A stretch of 51,080 bases of DNA from an uncultured Prevotella sp. (GTDB taxonomy: Bacteria > Bacteroidota > Bacteroidia > Bacteroidales > Bacteroidaceae): contig CALUMB010000009.1 of NCBI GenBank assembly GCA_944321645.1, forward strand, positions 1 through 51,080. Direction: 5' to 3'. Positions within the stretch are counted from its first letter, which is position 1; every line of letters begins with the position of its first letter. Below the pieces are notes generated by a model that worked only from the letters and a program-made list of their open reading frames with translations, was not told the DNA's origin and ran no database searches. The position numbers and the translations under genes were made by a program. Of the stretch, positions 1 through 9,133 are shown piece after piece.

Positions 1-79
1 CTATTTTATTATGCTAAAATTTATCAATCAACGCACTTATTTTCAACGGATTAGTTACAAATTTAACGAAGTATTAAAT

Positions 80-2104
80 ATGGAGATGACGAAAGAACAG
101 TTTGCAGCGGAAATCCGCGCCGGCATACCCGACACCTTGCCGGAACCCAAACCATACGACCCGACTATCAACCACGCGCCGAAGCGCAAGGACATACTCT
201 CCGCAGAAGAAAAGAAGCTGGCCCTGCGCAACGCCTTGAGGTATTTCCCCAAGAAGTTCCACGAGACATTGGCCAAGGAGTTTGCCGAGGAGCTTGAGAC
301 CTACGGGCGAATCTATATGTACCGCTTCCGCCCTGACTACGATATGCACGCCAGGCCGATTGACGAATACCCGCACCGCTCCGCCCAAGCCGCAGCAATA
401 ATGCTGATGATACAGAACAACCTCGACCCGGCAGTGGCGCAACACCCCCACGAACTGATTATCTACGGGGGCAACGGGGCCATCTTCCAGAACTGGGCGC
501 AATACCGTCTGGCCATGAAATACCTGAGCGAAATGACCGACGAGCAGACCCTCGTGATGTATTCCGGGCACCCGCTCGGACTCTTCCCCTCGCACAAGAA
601 CGCGCCGAGGGTGGTCGTAACCAACGGTATGGTGATACCCAACTACTCAAAGCCCGACGACTGGGAGCGCATGAACGCCCTCGGAGTGAGCCAATACGGG
701 CAGATGACCGCCGGCTCCTATATGTACATAGGGCCGCAAGGCATCGTACACGGCACGACCATCACCGTGCTCAACGCCGCAAGGATGCAGCTGCGCAAGG
801 ACGCAGGGCGCACCGACATACACGGAATGCTCTTCGTGTCGTCAGGGCTTGGCGGGATGTCTGGCGCACAGCCAAAGGCCGGCAACATAGCCGGCGTGGT
901 GAGCGTGGTGGCCGAAATAAACCCGCTTGCCGCCCAGAAGCGGTATGACCAAGGATGGGTGGACGAGATGCACACCGACCTCGACGAGCTTATCCCTGCC
1001 ATACGCCGCGCCGTGGAAGGGCGCAAGACCGTCTCCATGGCCTACGTGGGCAACGTGGTTGACCTCTGGGAGCGGCTCGCCGAAGAAAACATCAAGGTCG
1101 ACCTGGGCAGCGACCAGACCTCGCTGCACAACCCGTGGGCAGGAGGCTACTACCCCGTGGGCATGACGCTCGAGGAATCAAAGGAGATGATGGCCGCCGA
1201 CCCGGCCGCCTTCCGCGAACGGGTGCAGGCTTCGCTGCGCCGCCAGGTGGCCGCGATCAACAAGCTGGCCGAGCGGGGGATGTACTTCTTCGACTACGGC
1301 AACGCCTTCCTGCTGCAGTCGCAACGCGCCGGGGCCGACATACAAGGGGCCGACGGCAAGTTCCGCTACCCGTCATACGTGCAAGACATAATGGGGCCGA
1401 TGTTCTTCGACTACGGCTTCGGCCCGTTCCGGTGGGTATGCACTTCGGGCGACCCCAACGACCTTGCCACTACCGACCGCATAGCCGCCGAAGTGCTCGA
1501 AGGCATAAAGGAGCACGCCCCGGCCGACATACAAGGGCAGCTCGACGACAACATCCACTGGATAAAAGAGGCGGGACGCAACCACCTCGTGGTAGGCTCG
1601 CAGGCCAGGATACTCTACGCCGACGCAGAAGGAAGGACAAAGATTGCCCTCGCCTTCAACGAGGCGATACGCAAAGGCGAGATAAGCAGGCCGGTGGTGC
1701 TCGGCCGCGACCACCACGACGTTTCGGGAACGGACTCCCCATTCCGCGAGACGAGCAACATCTACGACGGCTCACAGTTCTGCGCCGACATGGCAGTGCA
1801 GAACGTTATCGGCGACTCCTTCCGGGGGGCGACGTGGGTTTCGCTCCACAACGGAGGCGGCGTAGGCTGGGGCGAAGTGATAAACGGCGGCTTCGGGATG
1901 GTGATCAGCGGCGACGACGACAGCGAACGCCACATACGCAGCATGCTCTTCTGGGACGTCAACAACGGCATTGCGCGCCGGAGCTGGGCGCGCAACACCG
2001 GCTCCATGGACAGCATAAGGCGCGAGATGGAGCGCACGCCACAGCTGCAAGTTACAATGCCGAACCTCGTGGACGACGGGATTATCGACAAAGCATTCCT
2101 TTAA
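80..2104 (+). CDS. hutU: Urocanate hydratase (urocanase)
   Basis: Second step of histidine degradation (EC 4.2.1.49), cytosolic: urocanate to 4-imidazolone-5-propionate using tightly bound NAD+. The ATG at 80 gives 674 aa. An in-frame ATG at 11 would add 23 residues that look like untranslated leader. This is the long form seen in vertebrates and Bacteroidota rather than the roughly 555-aa proteobacterial form. Visible signatures are GLGGMSGAQPKA near residue 256, DQTSLHNPWAGGYYPVG near 345, and FGPFRWVCTSGDP containing Cys454, the family's active-site-region cysteine. It is the first of three co-oriented hut genes, 21 nt before hutH. No promoter is recognisable in the 79 nt before it, so an upstream gene of the same operon may lie outside the window. 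Confidence 0.97.
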   Translation: MEMTKEQFAAEIRAGIPDTLPEPKPYDPTINHAPKRKDILSAEEKKLALRNALRYFPKKFHETLAKEFAEELETYGRIYMYRFRPDYDMHARPIDEYPHRSAQAAAIMLMIQNNLDPAVAQHPHELIIYGGNGAIFQNWAQYRLAMKYLSEMTDEQTLVMYSGHPLGLFPSHKNAPRVVVTNGMVIPNYSKPDDWERMNALGVSQYGQMTAGSYMYIGPQGIVHGTTITVLNAARMQLRKDAGRTDIHGMLFVSSGLGGMSGAQPKAGNIAGVVSVVAEINPLAAQKRYDQGWVDEMHTDLDELIPAIRRAVEGRKTVSMAYVGNVVDLWERLAEENIKVDLGSDQTSLHNPWAGGYYPVGMTLEESKEMMAADPAAFRERVQASLRRQVAAINKLAERGMYFFDYGNAFLLQSQRAGADIQGADGKFRYPSYVQDIMGPMFFDYGFGPFRWVCTSGDPNDLATTDRIAAEVLEGIKEHAPADIQGQLDDNIHWIKEAGRNHLVVGSQARILYADAEGRTKIALAFNEAIRKGEISRPVVLGRDHHDVSGTDSPFRETSNIYDGSQFCADMAVQNVIGDSFRGATWVSLHNGGGVGWGEVINGGFGMVISGDDDSERHIRSMLFWDVNNGIARRSWARNTGSMDSIRREMERTPQLQVTMPNLVDDGIIDKAFL

Positions 2105-2125
2105 CCAGAACAAAGACAACGAACC

Positions 2126-3622
2126 ATGACAATGATACACAAAATCTCGGCCGACCACCTGTCGATAGAACGCATCGGGGAAATAATAGGCAAGGGATAC
2201 AAAATAGAGCTGAGCGACGACGCCCGCCAGCGCATCGTGCGCTGCCGCGAATACCTCGACAGGAAGATTGCCGAGAACAAGAACCCGATTTACGGCGTGA
2301 CCACAGGCTTCGGGTCGCTCTGCAACGTGTCGATAGGCAAAGACCACCTGGCCCAGCTGCAGATAAACCTGATGATGTCGCACGCCTGCGGCACGGGCGA
2401 CCGCGTGCCTAACGAAATCGTCAAGATAATGATCCTGCTGAAAATCCAGTCGCTCAGCTACGGCTTCTCCGGCTGCAAGCTCGACACGGTGGAGCGACTC
2501 GTTGACTTCTTCAACAACGACGTCTACCCCATCGTCTATATGCAAGGCTCGCTCGGGGCCTCGGGCGACCTCGTTCCGCTCGCCCACCTGTCGCTGCCCT
2601 TGGTCGGGCTGGGCGAAGTCGAGTTCCGGGGCAAGGTGATGAACAGCTCCGAGATGCTGCGCAAGAACGGCTGGCGGCCCATCAAGCTCGCCTCGAAAGA
2701 GGGGCTGGCCCTGCTCAACGGCACACAGAACATGAGCGCGTTCGCCGTCTGGGCCATACTGAACAGCCGCCGCCTGGGCCGCTGGGCCGACACCATCTCG
2801 GCCATGTCGCTCGATGCCTACTGCGGCTTGGTGGAGCCGTTCACCGACGCCGTACACCAGGTAAGGCCGCACAAGGGCCAGATTGACACCGCCGCGAATA
2901 TGCGCAGCCTGCTCCAGGGAAGCGAAATAGTGAGCAAGCCCAAGGAGTACGTGCAAGACCCCTACTCCTTCCGCTGCATACCGCAGGTGCATGGGGCGTT
3001 CAAGGACACGCTCGCATACGTATCCTCGGTGATAGACACCGAAATAAACTCGGCCACCGACAACCCGACCGTATGCCCGGACGACGACCTCATCATCTCG
3101 GCAGGCAACTTCCACGGCGAGCCTATCGCCCTGCCCATGGACTTCCTCGCCATTGCCGTGAGCGAGCTGGCCAACATTTCCGAGCGCAGAATCTACAAGC
3201 TCGTGTCGGGAACGCGCGGCCTGCCGAGCTTCCTCGTGGCCAACCCCGGAGTCAACAGCGGCTTTATGATAACGCAATACACGGCTGCCTCGGTGGTGAG
3301 CCTCAACAAGAGCCTCTGCTCCCCGGCCTCGGTGGACAGCATACCGTCGAGCCAAGGGCAGGAAGACCACGTGAGCATGGGCGCAAACGCCGCCATAAAG
3401 CTCTACAAGGTCGTGCTCAACACGGAGAGGGTGCTGGCCATAGAGCTGTTCAACGCCGCACAGGCCCTGGACTTCCGCCGCCCGCTCAGGTCGTCGGATG
3501 CCGTAGAGCGCGTCTACGGGGCATACCGCAAGGTGGTGCCTTTCATAGTCAACGACGAAGTGATGTACCCGCACATAGCGCGTTCAATAGATTTCCTGAA
3601 AGACAATGCGCCTGCTTGTTGA
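2126..3622 (+). CDS. hutH: Histidine ammonia-lyase (histidase)
   Basis: First step of histidine degradation (EC 4.3.1.3): deaminates L-histidine to urocanate. 498 aa, the usual family length of about 500. The sequence GSLGASGDLVPLAHL carries the Ala145-Ser146-Gly147 triad that cyclises into the MIO electrophile. TDNPTV near residue 311 and the SSQGQEDHVSMGANAA block near 410 are also family signatures. The start ATG at 2126 (MTMIHKISADHL) lies 21 nt after hutU. Its last 17 nt overlap hutI in another frame, which suggests translational coupling. The C-terminus ends soon after the motif RSIDFLKD, as is normal for the family. Confidence 0.97.
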   Translation: MTMIHKISADHLSIERIGEIIGKGYKIELSDDARQRIVRCREYLDRKIAENKNPIYGVTTGFGSLCNVSIGKDHLAQLQINLMMSHACGTGDRVPNEIVKIMILLKIQSLSYGFSGCKLDTVERLVDFFNNDVYPIVYMQGSLGASGDLVPLAHLSLPLVGLGEVEFRGKVMNSSEMLRKNGWRPIKLASKEGLALLNGTQNMSAFAVWAILNSRRLGRWADTISAMSLDAYCGLVEPFTDAVHQVRPHKGQIDTAANMRSLLQGSEIVSKPKEYVQDPYSFRCIPQVHGAFKDTLAYVSSVIDTEINSATDNPTVCPDDDLIISAGNFHGEPIALPMDFLAIAVSELANISERRIYKLVSGTRGLPSFLVANPGVNSGFMITQYTAASVVSLNKSLCSPASVDSIPSSQGQEDHVSMGANAAIKLYKVVLNTERVLAIELFNAAQALDFRRPLRSSDAVERVYGAYRKVVPFIVNDEVMYPHIARSIDFLKDNAPAC

Positions 3623-4844
3623 AAACATCAAGACACTTGCCGGAATCACCGATTCCGGCAAGTTGCGGCTCCAGGGCAAGGAGATGGCGGCCCTGAAGTG
3701 CATCGACGACGCCTGGCTTACGGTGGAAGACGGACGCTTCGCCGCGTTCGGGCGAATGGGCGACCTGCCGCCCGGAGGCATCAACGCCGACAAGACCATC
3801 GACGCCAAGCGCGGGATCGTGGCGCCGGCATGGTGCGACCCGCACACCCACATCGTGTATGCAGGCAGCCGCGAGGGCGAGTTCGTCGACAAGATTCGCG
3901 GGCTGAGCTACGCCGAGATTGCCCGCCGGGGCGGCGGCATACTGAACTCCGCCGACCTGCTGGGCAGCCAAAGCGAAGAAGAGCTGTACAGGCAGGCTAT
4001 GGAACGGCTACAGGAAGTGATGCGCAAAGGCACGGGGTGCATCGAGATAAAGAGCGGCTACGGGCTAAACACGGCCGCCGAACTGAAAATGCTCCGCGTC
4101 ATCAGGCGGCTGGCCGAGGACGCCCCGGCAAAGGTGGTTGCCACCTTCCTCGGCGCACACGCCATAGGGCGCGGCTTCGGCCACGAGGAATACGTGGCCA
4201 AAGTGGTGGACGAGATGATACCCGAAGTGGGGCGCGAGCAACTTGCCGACTATGTGGACGTGTTCTGCGACGAAGGGTTCTTCACGCCTGAAGACACCTC
4301 GCGCATACTCGAATCTGCCGCAAGGTGGGGCATGAAGCCCAAAATCCATGTCGACGAGCTTGCCTCCATAGGCGGGCTTGAGGTGGGCGTGGAGCACGGC
4401 GCACTGTCGGTAGACCACTTGGAAAACATCCGCGAAAGCGAGTTCCAGACGCTGCTCGGCAGCGAAACCATGCCTACGGCACTGCCGGGAACGTCGTTTT
4501 TCCTCAATATGCCATACGCCCCGGCGCGCAAGATGATAGACTCCGGGCTTGGCGTCGCCATAGCCAGCGACTACAACCCCGGCTCTACGCCGTCGGGCGA
4601 CATGAAGTTTGCCGTGTCGCTGGCCTGCATCAAGATGCGCCTTCTGCCCGCCGAGGCCATCAACGCCGCCACGATAAACGCCGCATACGCCATGGGCGAA
4701 AGCATCGGGTATGGCTCGATTGCCAAGGGCAAGGTGGCCAACTTCTTCATCACGGCCCCGATTCCGTCGATAGACTTCATACCATACGCCTACACCTCGC
4801 CTACAGTGGCGAGGGTGTTCCTCGGCGGGAAAGAGCTGGCATGA
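3606..4844 (+). CDS. hutI: Imidazolonepropionase
   Basis: Third step of histidine degradation (EC 3.5.2.7): opens 4-imidazolone-5-propionate to N-formimino-L-glutamate. 412 aa, an amidohydrolase-fold metalloenzyme. The metal-binding HxH is visible in CDPHTHIVYAGSR (His80, His82), followed by the family blocks EIKSGYG, FLGAHA, VDVFCDEGFF and ASDYNPGSTPS. The ATG at 3606 overlaps the end of hutH by 17 nt. No enzyme for the next step (hutG, hutF or ftcD) follows: the next gene is convergent. The fourth activity must be encoded upstream of the window or elsewhere. Confidence 0.97.
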   Translation: MRLLVENIKTLAGITDSGKLRLQGKEMAALKCIDDAWLTVEDGRFAAFGRMGDLPPGGINADKTIDAKRGIVAPAWCDPHTHIVYAGSREGEFVDKIRGLSYAEIARRGGGILNSADLLGSQSEEELYRQAMERLQEVMRKGTGCIEIKSGYGLNTAAELKMLRVIRRLAEDAPAKVVATFLGAHAIGRGFGHEEYVAKVVDEMIPEVGREQLADYVDVFCDEGFFTPEDTSRILESAARWGMKPKIHVDELASIGGLEVGVEHGALSVDHLENIRESEFQTLLGSETMPTALPGTSFFLNMPYAPARKMIDSGLGVAIASDYNPGSTPSGDMKFAVSLACIKMRLLPAEAINAATINAAYAMGESIGYGSIAKGKVANFFITAPIPSIDFIPYAYTSPTVARVFLGGKELA

Positions 4845-4968
4845 GCTTTTTCACACGCATGACTGCCTGGCATGGCTGCACGAAACGCCGCATTCCGCGT
4901 TAACGTTTTTAACTTAACGGGCGCGAAACGCGCCGCGCGGCGTATCAGCTTGGCATTCAGTGCATTGC

Positions 4969-5056
4969 AAAACGTGCCGTTCCGGGCTGCAAAACACACC
5001 GTTTTAGAGTCTAAAATGGGTCGTTTTGCAGCCCGGAACGGCACGTTTTGCAATGC
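4969..5056. repeat. Array 1 of four 22-bp units, near-perfect palindrome
   Basis: Four contiguous 22-bp units start at 4969, 4991, 5013 and 5035, each of form RRAAC-N4-YGTTYY-N7 (unit 3 starts AAAAT). Unit 1 is complementary to unit 4 and unit 2 to unit 3. The outer arms 4962-4995 and 5023-5056 are a perfect 34-bp inverted repeat, and TTTTAGA/TCTAAAA closes the centre. It lies between the convergent 3' ends of hutI and the btuC-type permease, so it could also act as a two-way terminator (inference). Same family as 15566, 24037, 35915 and 49129. Confidence 0.9.
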
Positions 5057-5126
5057 GTTTCGGCACTATGTTAAAACAGTAACGGCTCCAGCCGCTTTTT
5101 AGTTGCACATTTTCAACTATCCGGCC

Positions 5127-6176
5127 TCAACGCCCCATCGAGCGCTTGGGGGTTAGGATGATGTATATCACAACGGGAGCGCCAAAGAGCGGCGTGACAA
5201 CATTGATGGGGATTATGCCGCCACCGCTTGGCAAGACGCAAAGCAGGTTGCAGGCAAGCGCCACGACGCCGCCCGCCACAAACGACATGGGCATGAGCAG
5301 CCGGTGGTCGTCGGTGGCAAGCAGCAGCCTCACAATGTGCGGCACGGCAAGCCCGATGAACGACACCGGGCCGCAATAGGCCGTGACGACCGCAGTGAGC
5401 AGCCCTGTCACCAGGAGCAATATGTTGCGCACGCGCAACACCCTCACGCCAAGGTTTGCGGCATACCTCTCGCCGAGCGACAGTATGTTGAGCGGCTTCA
5501 CAAGCGTAAGGGCAAGCGCAAGGCCGCAGCCAACGGTGGCGGCAAACAAGGGGAGCTGCCCCATCGGCACGCCGCCGAAGTTGCCCATGCCCCAGACGAG
5601 GTATGACTTCACGCCAGCCTCGGTGGCAAAGAAGTTTAGCAGAGAGATTGCCGACGACGACAGGTAGCCCACCATGATGCCAATGATGAGCAGCATCACG
5701 CTGTTGCGCACAATGAGTGAGAATGCGAAGATAATGGCTATCACCGCCATCGCGCCCATGAAGGCCGAGGCAAGCACGGCAAGGAAGCCGCCGAAGCTGA
5801 ACGCGCCGACCGAAGCCGTGCCGCCAAACATGAGCAGCGACACGGCAACGCCCACCCCGGCACCGCTGCTCACGCCGAATATCGATGGGTCGGCAAGCGG
5901 ATTCCTGAACGCGGCCTGGAGCATAAGCCCGCACAGGGCGAGCGCACCGCCGGAGAGAGCCGCCGCCAAAGCCTGCGGCAGGCGCGACTCAAGGATGATG
6001 TAGGCCCAGCGGCTGTCGGCACCTTCGGCGCCGAAGAGGATGCCAAGCGCATCGCGGGCGGGTATGCTGACCGACCCGAACACAATGTTGAGCGCGAAGA
6101 GCGCGACCAGCAGCAGGGCCGTCGCGCAACACGCCGCCGCCCTAAGCCTTGGCGGCCTTGACTCCAGTTTCTCCAT
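5127..6176 (-). CDS. btuC: FecCD/BtuC-type ABC transporter permease, probably cobalamin
   Basis: Inner-membrane permease that would carry vitamin B12 from the periplasmic binding protein into the cytoplasm. 349 aa with about ten hydrophobic segments, the length expected for this family. The signature LMLQAAFRNPLADPSIFGVS near residues 87-106 is diagnostic for FecCD/BtuC permeases. Assignment to cobalamin rather than iron-siderophore rests on position: it is the last gene of the riboswitch-led operon, 6 nt after the binding protein. The partner ATPase (btuD) is not adjacent; the next gene downstream is convergent hutI. Confidence 0.88.
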   Translation of the reverse strand: MEKLESRPPRLRAAACCATALLLVALFALNIVFGSVSIPARDALGILFGAEGADSRWAYIILESRLPQALAAALSGGALALCGLMLQAAFRNPLADPSIFGVSSGAGVGVAVSLLMFGGTASVGAFSFGGFLAVLASAFMGAMAVIAIIFAFSLIVRNSVMLLIIGIMVGYLSSSAISLLNFFATEAGVKSYLVWGMGNFGGVPMGQLPLFAATVGCGLALALTLVKPLNILSLGERYAANLGVRVLRVRNILLLVTGLLTAVVTAYCGPVSFIGLAVPHIVRLLLATDDHRLLMPMSFVAGGVVALACNLLCVLPSGGGIIPINVVTPLFGAPVVIYIILTPKRSMGR

Positions 6177-6182
6177 GTTCCG

Positions 6183-7313
6183 TCACTCCCCCAATTTTTG
6201 GAAATACCTTTTCTTCCCCCCGGCCATAAGCTCCGGGTATGCCATCAACACGAAGTCGGCGAGCAAGTAGTCGGGGCGGAAGGGCGTTTCCTCAAAAAAT
6301 AGCGTCTGCTCCACGTTGCAGCCGTAGCACTGCCTCGAGCCAAACGCGGCCATCTGCCCGTAGCCCTTGTTTTCGTCGAGCAGCGACTTGTATGTCGCCC
6401 CTGCCCTGCCGCCGTACCTCATCGCCCACAGGTCGGCCTCGCCTCCCTTGTCGAGCACGGCCTCAAACGCCATGGCCACGCTTCCCGCCGAGCCGTTGTC
6501 GGCAAACACATAGTCGATGTTGGCATCTGCCATCACAGACCCAATGGTGCTCTTCCCGCCCGGCACATACCACACGGAGCCGTACATCTTGTCCATCACC
6601 ATCGACTTGCGCTCCTTGGCCTTGCGAGCCAAGGCTTTCAGGGCGTTGTAGCTGCTGTCCACAATGGCAAAAATCGAGTCGGCGCGGGCTTCCTCGCCCA
6701 GCAGCATACCGTAGAACTTAATCCACTCGGCGCGGCCCAAGGCCGTCGGCTCCATGTAGTCGGCGCACTCTATGATGGGTATGCCAAGCCCCTCAATCTT
6801 GCCATAGCCGCCGCTGTTCTCAAAGGGCGAGGCGAGTATTGCGTCGGGCGAGAGGCTTACTATGCGCTCTATGTCGGGGCTTGACGAGTTTCCCACATCG
6901 CCTATCGTGCCGTCGGCACACCCGCGTTGCAGTTCCCCGGTTTTCACATACTGCCTGTCGGCAATGGCCGCCACGGCATCCAGCGAGCCGAGTTCGACCA
7001 TCAGCGCGGCATAGACCGTGGACAACGGTATGCAACGCCGCAGCGGCACCTTCACCACGGTGGTGTAGGCCCCAGGCTTTACTATGTCCAAGCTGTCCCT
7101 CACGAGCACATACCTGTGGAGCGTCTTGCCCTCGTGCCATGGGTCGGCAATGCTAACCTCCACGTGTCCGTCGCACTCCACCATGCAGAGAAGCGTCGAG
7201 TACTTCAAGCGCAAGGTGTCGCCTCCGGCCCGTGCGGGCGGCGTCTGGCCGCCCGCACAGGCCATCAAGGCAAACAGGCAAGCCATGGCTATGGCTGGCG
7301 CAATGTTTCTCAT
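6183..7313 (-). CDS. btuF: BtuF-like ABC transporter substrate-binding lipoprotein
   Basis: Periplasmic lipoprotein of the FecB/BtuF (class III) type, expected to capture cobalamin for the adjacent permease. Start chosen at 7313 (MRNIAPAIAMAC), 8 nt after the stop of the preceding gene; an in-frame GTG/ATG-like start at 7331 would overlap that gene. 376 aa, with a signal peptide and lipobox LMAC (Cys19). The body has the two-lobe periplasmic-binding pattern: ERIVSLSPDAILASPF in the first lobe, a long connecting helix (EEARADSIFAIVDSSYNAL) and a second lobe with YVFADNGSAGS. Ligand specificity is inferred from the riboswitch and the btuB/btuG neighbours. Confidence 0.85.
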   Translation of the reverse strand: MRNIAPAIAMACLFALMACAGGQTPPARAGGDTLRLKYSTLLCMVECDGHVEVSIADPWHEGKTLHRYVLVRDSLDIVKPGAYTTVVKVPLRRCIPLSTVYAALMVELGSLDAVAAIADRQYVKTGELQRGCADGTIGDVGNSSSPDIERIVSLSPDAILASPFENSGGYGKIEGLGIPIIECADYMEPTALGRAEWIKFYGMLLGEEARADSIFAIVDSSYNALKALARKAKERKSMVMDKMYGSVWYVPGGKSTIGSVMADANIDYVFADNGSAGSVAMAFEAVLDKGGEADLWAMRYGGRAGATYKSLLDENKGYGQMAAFGSRQCYGCNVEQTLFFEETPFRPDYLLADFVLMAYPELMAGGKKRYFQKLGE

Positions 7314-7320
7314 CGTGCAG

Positions 7321-9063
7321 TTACTTAACAAACACCTTACGTGTCGTGCCGTCAGACATCTTTATTATGTTGATGCCGCGGCACGGGGCGTCGAGCTTGC
7401 GGCCATCGAGGGCATAGCGCCCTACCACGGTCGCCGCCTTGCCGCCCTGTGCGCCAGGCGCGGCTATGCCCGCCGTAGCGTCGGGAGTGCCGCCCAGGTC
7501 GTCCATGCAGAAGTAGCCGGGGGTGGTCATCCCGTAGTCGTTGTTGTGCGAACTGCTCACGGCGAAGCTCAACGACGTAACCTTGCCGAGCCGGCTCAAG
7601 TCCACCCACTGCCAGTAGTCGATATAGCCGCGGGCTGCCGGGTCGGCCGGACGGTAGTCGGCCAGGAACACTTCCACGTCGGTCGAAGTGCCGTCGGCGT
7701 GGTGGCCGGTAATGGTAAGCTTGCACCAGTCGCCTTCCTCAAACTTCCCGGTCATGCCGTCGCCTTCGTTGTATGCCTTGGCGTTGTTGGCAGTGTTGGT
7801 CACGTAGAAGCCCGTTATCTCCTCGCCCTCGGGCTTGTTCATCACCTCCACGGTCTCGCCGTATGGGTAAACGACGGCGTAGTTGGCCGACTGGCCATAG
7901 CCGCAACCCACAGAGCTGTTGTATTGGTCGTCGTAGTCGACGAACACGACAGACGTCTTGTTTGACACGGCAAAGCCAGACCACGAAGCCCAAGTTTCGT
8001 TGTAGGTGTTGTGGAATTTGTAAGAGCCGCTCACGAAGTGGTTGTTGTAGGCAGTCGAGCCATAGTCGCCGTCCACCTTCTCTCCCGTCATGTCCGAACC
8101 GTTCCACACGCCGGTCTCGCCGAGGGCAACGTCCTCAAACGTGGCAGGCGCCGACGGCGCTGCCAATATGGCCTCGATAGACTCCTCGAGGTGCAGGTCT
8201 TCGGCTCCGGCTATCTCGGTTGAGGTCTCGCCGGTCCAGCCGCACTGTTGGTTCACGCCGGTGTAGACGCGCACGAAGTCTATGAAGTCAAGCTCTACGG
8301 GAGTGCGGTCTTGGTCTACCGCCCAGGCAATGTCGAAGCTGCACCCTGCCGAGTCGGTGTTAAGCGCATTGTCGGCATAGCCAAAACGGAAGGTGTCGCG
8401 CACCCAGTTTTCGCGCCCCGCCGTGCCGTTGTTGTAGCCGTTGGCTGGCAGCAGGGTGCCTGAAAACGACATCGGGCCTTCAATCCATTGCGGGAAATAC
8501 TCTTGGGAGTGGAACGAGTTGCGGGCCACGCTGCCGCTGTTTCCCCGGTTGTCCGTCCATGGAATGTCGCCAAGCGGATTCTCCTCGTATGTTATCGTGT
8601 AGCCGTAACCAACCTTCCCCACGCTGTCCACATCGGCGCTTCCGGCCAATTCATACCACGGGTCGTCGGGCAGGCCGTTGCGGTTTATATCCTTCGACAC
8701 CATCACCACGCCCGGCTCCGCGCCGCCCTTCATGGCGTTGCCCGCAATGTAGAAGTCGCGCCGGCCGGCAATGTTGGCAATGCTGTGGTCGAAGTGGAAG
8801 GTTATGTAGCCGCCATAGCCGCCGAGGGTCACGAGGCTGCGCTTGTTGTCGGCCAGGGCCTCGGTACACTTTGCCGCCATAGAGGCTGCGTCGTCGCCCT
8901 CTTCATACTTCGGCATGGTGTTGACAAACTGCCCCGGGGCCGGCACATACTCATCGACGGCAAGGATGTACTTGCTGTGAGTGTCGGTCGCCGACATCTG
9001 TTGCCCGAACGTTGCGCCCGCCGACATCGCGGCAAGGCATAGTAGTAAAGTCTTTTTTTCCAT
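7321..9063 (-). CDS. Secreted two-domain protein with DUF4465 and C-terminal sorting-like tail
   Basis: 580 aa. A signal peptide (MEKKTLLLCLAAMSAGATFG, no lipobox) is followed by an N-terminal domain (about 30-275) with LGGYGGYITFHFDHSI and DINRNGLPDDPWYELAG. A DUF4465-like domain follows (about 310-525: FEDVALGETGVWNG, SGSYKFHNTYNETWASWSGF, SSSHNNDYGMTTPGYFCMDD). The end, roughly residues 535-580 (YALDGRKLDAPCRGINIIKM...KVFVK), resembles Prevotella-type type IX secretion sorting tails, so surface display is likely. Being in the B12 operon, it is a candidate surface cobalamin-handling protein, by analogy with the accessory BtuH-type proteins of Bacteroides. That homology could not be verified here. 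Confidence 0.75.
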   Translation of the reverse strand: MEKKTLLLCLAAMSAGATFGQQMSATDTHSKYILAVDEYVPAPGQFVNTMPKYEEGDDAASMAAKCTEALADNKRSLVTLGGYGGYITFHFDHSIANIAGRRDFYIAGNAMKGGAEPGVVMVSKDINRNGLPDDPWYELAGSADVDSVGKVGYGYTITYEENPLGDIPWTDNRGNSGSVARNSFHSQEYFPQWIEGPMSFSGTLLPANGYNNGTAGRENWVRDTFRFGYADNALNTDSAGCSFDIAWAVDQDRTPVELDFIDFVRVYTGVNQQCGWTGETSTEIAGAEDLHLEESIEAILAAPSAPATFEDVALGETGVWNGSDMTGEKVDGDYGSTAYNNHFVSGSYKFHNTYNETWASWSGFAVSNKTSVVFVDYDDQYNSSVGCGYGQSANYAVVYPYGETVEVMNKPEGEEITGFYVTNTANNAKAYNEGDGMTGKFEEGDWCKLTITGHHADGTSTDVEVFLADYRPADPAARGYIDYWQWVDLSRLGKVTSLSFAVSSSHNNDYGMTTPGYFCMDDLGGTPDATAGIAAPGAQGGKAATVVGRYALDGRKLDAPCRGINIIKMSDGTTRKVFVK

Positions 9064-9133
9064 AAGTTTATATTACGATTAGCTGTCTTGCAAGTTTAGT
9101 CCGCGTCCATCGCGCGGCGCGGCATGGCTTCAG

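Noticed and set aside
1772..3574. 600-codon open frame on the minus strand opposite hutU/hutH
   Set aside because: Antisense shadow of two unmistakable enzymes; low-complexity V/H/A-rich translation with no family motif, caused by high GC at third codon positions. The same holds for the long minus frames at 13715-15442 and 39750-41489.
4790..5102. Short open frames on both strands across array 1 (and similar frames over the other arrays)
   Set aside because: They arise because the 22-bp units contain no stop codons in most frames; the translations are repeats of PFRAAK/CKT-like words, with no start signal. Genome pipelines may list such frames as hypothetical proteins.
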